DNA of 64,000 nt from Leuctra nigra (Eukaryota; Arthropoda; Insecta; Plecoptera; Leuctridae): assembly GCA_934045905.1 (NCBI GenBank), contig OW203766.1, forward strand, positions 13,206,745 through 13,270,744, given 5' to 3'. Shown here in pieces: positions 59,096 to 64,000 of the stretch; the stretch's first letter is position 1, and each line of letters begins with the position of its first letter. A program made the translations under genes and the position numbers. The notes under the pieces are model-generated. The model worked only from the letters and a program-made list of their open reading frames with translations, ran no database searches and had not been told where the DNA came from.

Positions 59096-60553
59096 TAATA
59101 AATAAAGCTCATCAAATTCGCTTTGAAATGTTATGAGGTAAACTTCGGCGTCGTAGATCTATTGACAAACTTCGTTACGCCAACTCAAACTTAAATTTTA
59201 GAAAGTTAATCTCTAGGTATATTTTATAATTCATTTAAACGTCCTCGAAGTGCCTACATTTCATCTAAATTTCTGTACATGAATTGCAGGACTACAATCA
59301 TGTGACGGTGGATTTATTCATAAGGAGACGGGCTTCTTCAGAGAGTAATTAAAATATTTTAATTGCAATCTTCTTCGCCGTAACGAGCAGTGCAAGATGG
59401 CGGCAAGGAAGTGAGCCGAAAACAGATGAATATTTTAAAACTTATTTCCTCGGTTCTATGGAAACAAAGAACAGACGCAAGGAACCTGAGAGTCGAAAAT
59501 GAAAACAAAAGTGTGTTTCCCTACTTTACCAACTTATACGCGATTCCCTTTTATAACTTCCGAAAAGCGACACATGCTGGAGACTGTAATAATGTTTGCC
59601 ATGCAATCTTCTTTGGAACATTTTATACGTTCGCCCAAGTCCAATTCTCAATTTCCATTTACCACTCAGAGTATTGTTCAAGTTCAGTTTTATCTGCTAT
59701 TAAATATTTTATGTTATTTACACGATAAAATTTTATGCCAATGTCTTCACGGAATCAAGAATTGCTTTTCAAATGAGCTATTTTTAACGAAATGAACATT
59801 ACGGGCGATAACCTTTTCAGTTGTCCCATGAAGATTGGAGAGAAAATATGTATAATAAAGTGATATCACTTAATTTGAGATCGAAATTAAATTTATTTGG
59901 TATTTCGTTCACTTCTGACTGAGTAACAATTACGTAATTAGTTCATTTAATTTAGGAGTTGGACACTTATCCTGGGATTACAAGTAGTACCTACAATGAC
60001 GTCATACCTCCATAATAATGTTCTGTTTGGTTTGCTGTTGTTTTAGTTGAAAGCAGCGAGCTTTGTTAATAACGAAGAGGTTTGGAGAGGAGAGGAGAGG
60101 AGAGGAGAGGAAGGGGTTGTGGTAAACCTATGGCGTGAAGTTAGCATAGCTTTCTATACCTATATGAGTTAAATGTGTTACGCGGTGTGGTGAGAGAAAG
60201 TGACACTTTGTTAAAGTGTAGATAATATTGTTGGTGATGGTGCTGAAAATCAAATTTATCACAGAAATGAATAGATTGTTTAGAGATAGAAGGGCGGAAG
60301 TTCAGTAATGCTGCATGAAGTCATATTTTGTATGGTGACATTTATCCTTTGTGTAAGAGAATACTTCAATATAACTTTATTTCTTGCCATTGGCAATGAT
60401 AGAGTTTGATCACATACTTCCAAAACTGTGCCACGCGAAGTCGAGAAAATGGACTACCAGCCTTCTAGCTATGAGCTACAGATAATACAATCCAATGAAC
60501 ATTTGACATTTAATTTGTGCATAACTTATCAGGTTTTGGTTACATCCGTACTA
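59096..60553. other. Gene-free stretch
   Basis: No exon was supported. A YY1-like AAGATGGCGGC lies at about 59394. A (GGAGA)n pentanucleotide repeat of about six units lies at 60079-60110. Confidence 0.45.
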
Positions 60554-61352
60554 CTAGGAAAACGCTCAGTGTAACGCGTTGGTGAGCGAGCACGGGGACG
60601 TGCAAATTCTCGAACCGGAAATGCGTACACAAGCACAGAAAACATATACATCCATATTGAATTGACGTATGATCACTCAATCAACACAACAAATTATGCT
60701 TTTCATTGAAACTTGAAAATAACATCTAAGCATTATGGTAAATATAGCAAATCAGATGCAATTCAACTGGCACTGGAAAACATTCATTTTGATACTTCAT
60801 TACTGACAGATATGAAAAATATTAATAAGTTCATACGTTCTTAACTGATTGGGATGAAATTTTGTAAAATAAGAGACAATGTTGGTCTTAATAATCATGC
60901 AAAATATGAGTTTGATCTGAATTATCGAAGACCGTTTTCATTTTTCAGCCTATTAGGAGATATTTATTTAAATTTTAACCAATGAATGGATTTCAAAAAA
61001 ATATGGTCTTCAAACAGAGAAGGTTGGCTTTACATGTGTGAAAAATTTCAGCTCGATCAAAGAAAAACTCTGACCTGTATAGCCAAAATATGAATTTGAT
61101 CAGATTTATCGAAGACCATTTTCATTTTTCAACCTATCAGGAGATGTTTATTTCAATTTTAACCAATGAATGGATTTAAAAAAAATTTGGGGCCTGCAAA
61201 CAGAAAAGGTTGTCTCTACATGTGTGCAAAATTTCAGATCGATCGAAGAAAAACTCTGACCTGTACAGCCTCACCCAACAGAAAAAAAAACAAAAAAAAA
61301 CAGAGGTCCGTGCCAAATGAGCCGAAAGGAGACGCTCGCTTCGCTCGCTCAA
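60554..61352 (-). mobile_element. Helitron/Helentron-like element, copy F
   Basis: The family ends are intact (CTAGGAAAACGCTC and CGCTTCGCTCGCTCAA). The interior carries a tandem duplication of about 184 bp (60905-61088 and 61089-61265), marked by ATCGAAGACC, TTAACCAATGAATGGATTT and GAAAAACTCTGACCTGTA in both units. Confidence 0.65.
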
Positions 61353-61791
61353 CAATCATGTAAGTATATTTTATCTTGTAGTTTCACGTGAGATCTCGTT
61401 ACTACCTAGACTAACATGCAGTGAAGAATTATTGCAGAATCAGTCCTCTGGGAAACTGGAATACATAAATGAATAAACTAGACAAGCTTTTAGTTTTTGT
61501 TAGAGAACACGCTGTACTGCTTCATACAATATTTATAAAGTTCTGCACAAATTAGCAGCAAAGGCTGCTATAAAGCGACTATGAAATCAAGTTCATTCAA
61601 CTGCAAAATAGACCGAAGTCAACAAATACAGTTATATTGAACCTCTTTCAATTTGACTCATGCCATCATTACAAAATATGATTGCCTTGTTTTGAACCCA
61701 TCTGAAGAATCATTCTACGGTACAAAGTTACTTTTGTATCTGGACGAAGACTTATGAACGTTACTTCATATATACTTTCTACTAGGAAAAC

Positions 61792-61864
61792 GCTCGATGT
61801 AACGCGTTGATGAGCGAGCAAAAGTATTGAAAAGTATTAAATGTGAATTAATGTGAAATTTGTT
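61792..61864 (-). mobile_element. Helitron/Helentron-like end, copy G (runs into gap)
   Basis: CTAGGAAAACGCTCGATGTA followed by ACGCGTTGATGAGCGAGCA is the family 3' end. The sequence then enters the N gap, so the rest cannot be judged. Confidence 0.55.
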
Positions 61865-62064
61865 NNNNNNNNNNNNNNNNNNNNNNNNNNNNNNNNNNNN
61901 NNNNNNNNNNNNNNNNNNNNNNNNNNNNNNNNNNNNNNNNNNNNNNNNNNNNNNNNNNNNNNNNNNNNNNNNNNNNNNNNNNNNNNNNNNNNNNNNNNNN
62001 NNNNNNNNNNNNNNNNNNNNNNNNNNNNNNNNNNNNNNNNNNNNNNNNNNNNNNNNNNNNNNNN
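61865..62064. other. Assembly gap (200 N)
   Basis: Exactly 200 N. The round number suggests a placeholder of unknown true length. It lies just inside a high-copy repeat, a common cause of assembly breaks. Confidence 0.98.
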
Positions 62065-62379
62065 ACCGATATCTTCGAGCAACTTCGCTCTCTCGATCTC
62101 AACTTTAAAGCTCTAGTGTATTTATTTTTTAAGTAACATCGGGAATTCGGACAAATCTGTATTCCATAAAAAGCTCTTCTTGTACAAGGTTTTCTTTGCG
62201 TCACATGAGGGCTTATGGTATCGTGTGCTTTTAATCTTATTGACTGTACAGATACAAATAAGTGATTATATAGGTGGTTCTATTTTAAAAAATATATATT
62301 TGCAGTTTGAATTTGCAGCTAGCAGTTTCCAAGTACCTGTCTATTCGTAACGTTAGTCTTCTTTCAATACCCCATGTTC

Positions 62380-62640
62380 CTAGGTAACACACAACGTCAC
62401 TACGTCCCGATTTGGTCCAAATGTGACGTCCTATTTACGTCCTTCTTACGTCCCTTGACGACGTCCTATATTAGTTCTGACTTGATTTATACTGCCCGTC
62501 ATATAATACTTCCCACGGACGTCTCTCATTGGTCTCAGTTAAGACGTCAAAATGATGAAAACATGGTGAGACATTATCCTATGGAAGTCTAAAGTCCGGA
62601 AACCGAGGATTTGAGACGTCCAAAGGACATCAGTAATATC
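62380..62640. repeat. Cluster of ACGTC motifs
   Basis: About a dozen ACGTC/GACGT occurrences fall within 260 bp, many as TTACGTCC or GACGTCC. This is far above expectation in AT-rich DNA. It looks like a decayed short-period satellite. A regulatory array is less likely. Confidence 0.5.
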
Positions 62641-64000
62641 AATCAATGTCAATACCAATGATGAGTTAGCACAATAAGAATATAGGAAGTCACTCAAACG
62701 ATATACCTACCTATAGCTACTTCTTGGTCTAGAACACCTGCGTTTCGTTGCTTCTTTAAAACCGAATCAAATATAAATGAACTTTCTGTGTGGCTTCTGA
62801 AGTGAGCACGGCGGGCGAGGGGGGGGGGGGGGGGTTTGGTGACGTCAGGAGGCTGACAATCAAGAATAAGCGGGGGAATGTAGCGCTTTGAATTAATCTC
62901 AGATATAATTATATTCCATGTTAGGCCGTCTGTCATGACGTCTACAAACTTTGATTAAAAATGGAATTAATTAACTTTGCCGAGTGGAGCACGAGGGGTT
63001 GGTACTTGAACTTGAACCGTGTCAAGTTGGCAGCATCGCTCCGACATCAGCTCTCATTGAAAGAAAATAAAAGAACTCGGCGATGGGCGAGTCTATTTGA
63101 AACGGGTAATTGGTTATTGCGGGCACCAATTGTCGGTTTATATCACTTCCTGATCACTTTATCCGGACAATAGTTTTATCTACGGAGTCTTCTTCCTTCA
63201 TCCAGTTTGTTTTTTGGAACGAGCGGAAGGATATTGAAAGTTGGAAGATGATTGGAAGGATCGAAGACGTCTGTTTGCCTTACGACTGAGTTGACAACTC
63301 ATTGAAGGCGATGACGGCATCATCAGCTACTCTTCTTTTGTTTATTATTCCTTCTCGAGCTGGGATGAAGTGAGAATCAGCTCTTTGTGCCAACTAACAG
63401 TCGAAGTCATCTCTCAGATATACTCAATGGAGTAGGTACTAACTTCTGAAGAAGTAACGGATGTTGTAGATTCTTCTTAATATTAGAGATTTTATTGAAA
63501 ATTTCAATTTTATTTCAAATTGTCGGGAGAATATTTGAAGTAATATCAGTTACTTCAGTAACTATCTTAACGCGTTGATAATGGAAAGAAGGTGCATCCA
63601 CAAACATAAAAAAATTTAAGTGATCATGGTGCGGTTCCTAAAACTTTCTCGATAAAACAATTTGACAAATATTTGTCAGTTCTTTATACAGATTTGCCTA
63701 AAAATGTATGAAGTCTGATAAAATTGTGGTCACATTGAAAATGCATAATTTGAATTTGTTCACGCAAACAGAACATTTTTACTTTTTAGAGGAGTTTGTT
63801 TAAACACGTGACCGCTCAAATGACATTGCAAAGCCATGACATTTAACTTCGCATAGAGAAAAACAGGAAAAACAGTCACATTTCCTATTCCCACAAATAA
63901 GTAATACGTGATGGAGCCACTTCTGGCAAGATGGCTACTATCAGGTCCACAGATTAGTTTGTTTGTTTTTACATTTCGTGTTTCCATAAAGCAGTGAAAA
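62641..64000. other. Non-coding end of the window
   Basis: No exon was recognised. A run of about 17 G lies at 62818-62834. The segment 63910-63945 is an inverted copy of a short piece at 10095-10125. Confidence 0.4.

Overview
The window is eukaryotic nuclear DNA, almost certainly from an insect. It is AT-rich, has long gene-free stretches, spliced genes with GT-AG introns, and very dense small transposable elements. A hemipteran host is my guess from the style of the repeats and cannot be proven from the sequence alone. A run of 200 N at 61865-62064 marks a scaffold gap.

Only two host protein-coding genes can be supported, both on the minus strand. (1) 14539-15279 is an intronless-looking coding region for a KCTD8/12/16-class protein (BTB plus H1 domain). 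It sits in a CpG-rich island, and a short in-frame upstream ORF ends 9 bases before its ATG. (2) 24483-36982 is a four-exon gene for a 721-residue NYN/PIN-type ribonuclease of the N4BP1/KHNYN/ZC3H12 group. I rebuilt it by matching splice phases: exons 36982-35253, 34882-34652, 27271-27164 and 24579-24483. All acidic catalytic positions are present. The long N-terminal half is built from three unrelated kinds of internal repeat.

Mobile DNA fills the rest. Intron 2 of the ribonuclease gene holds a 3.4 kb Foldback-like element (28711-32124). Its 1.07 kb inverted arms are made of tandem repeats of about 292 bp and surround an ORF that looks like an XPG/FEN-type nuclease with a C-terminal CXC-like cysteine cluster. 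This is the strongest candidate for something poorly described. Intron 2 also holds a 0.8 kb palindromic foldback, a hairpin MITE and a G-rich MITE. Intron 3 holds one MITE nested in another.

Outside that gene there are seven copies of a Helitron/Helentron-like family (7357, 21985, 22890, 53795, 57256, 60554 and 61792). There is also a 1.23 kb near-perfect palindrome (42809-44043), a TA-flanked MITE family in four places, tRNA-derived SINE relics, a dead LINE fragment carrying a MITE with a readable empty site, and several microsatellites. The regions 15.9-20.8 kb, 44-46.7 kb, 49-52.4 kb and the flanks hold no gene that I can support. The two host genes show no functional link; they are simply neighbours about 9 kb apart.
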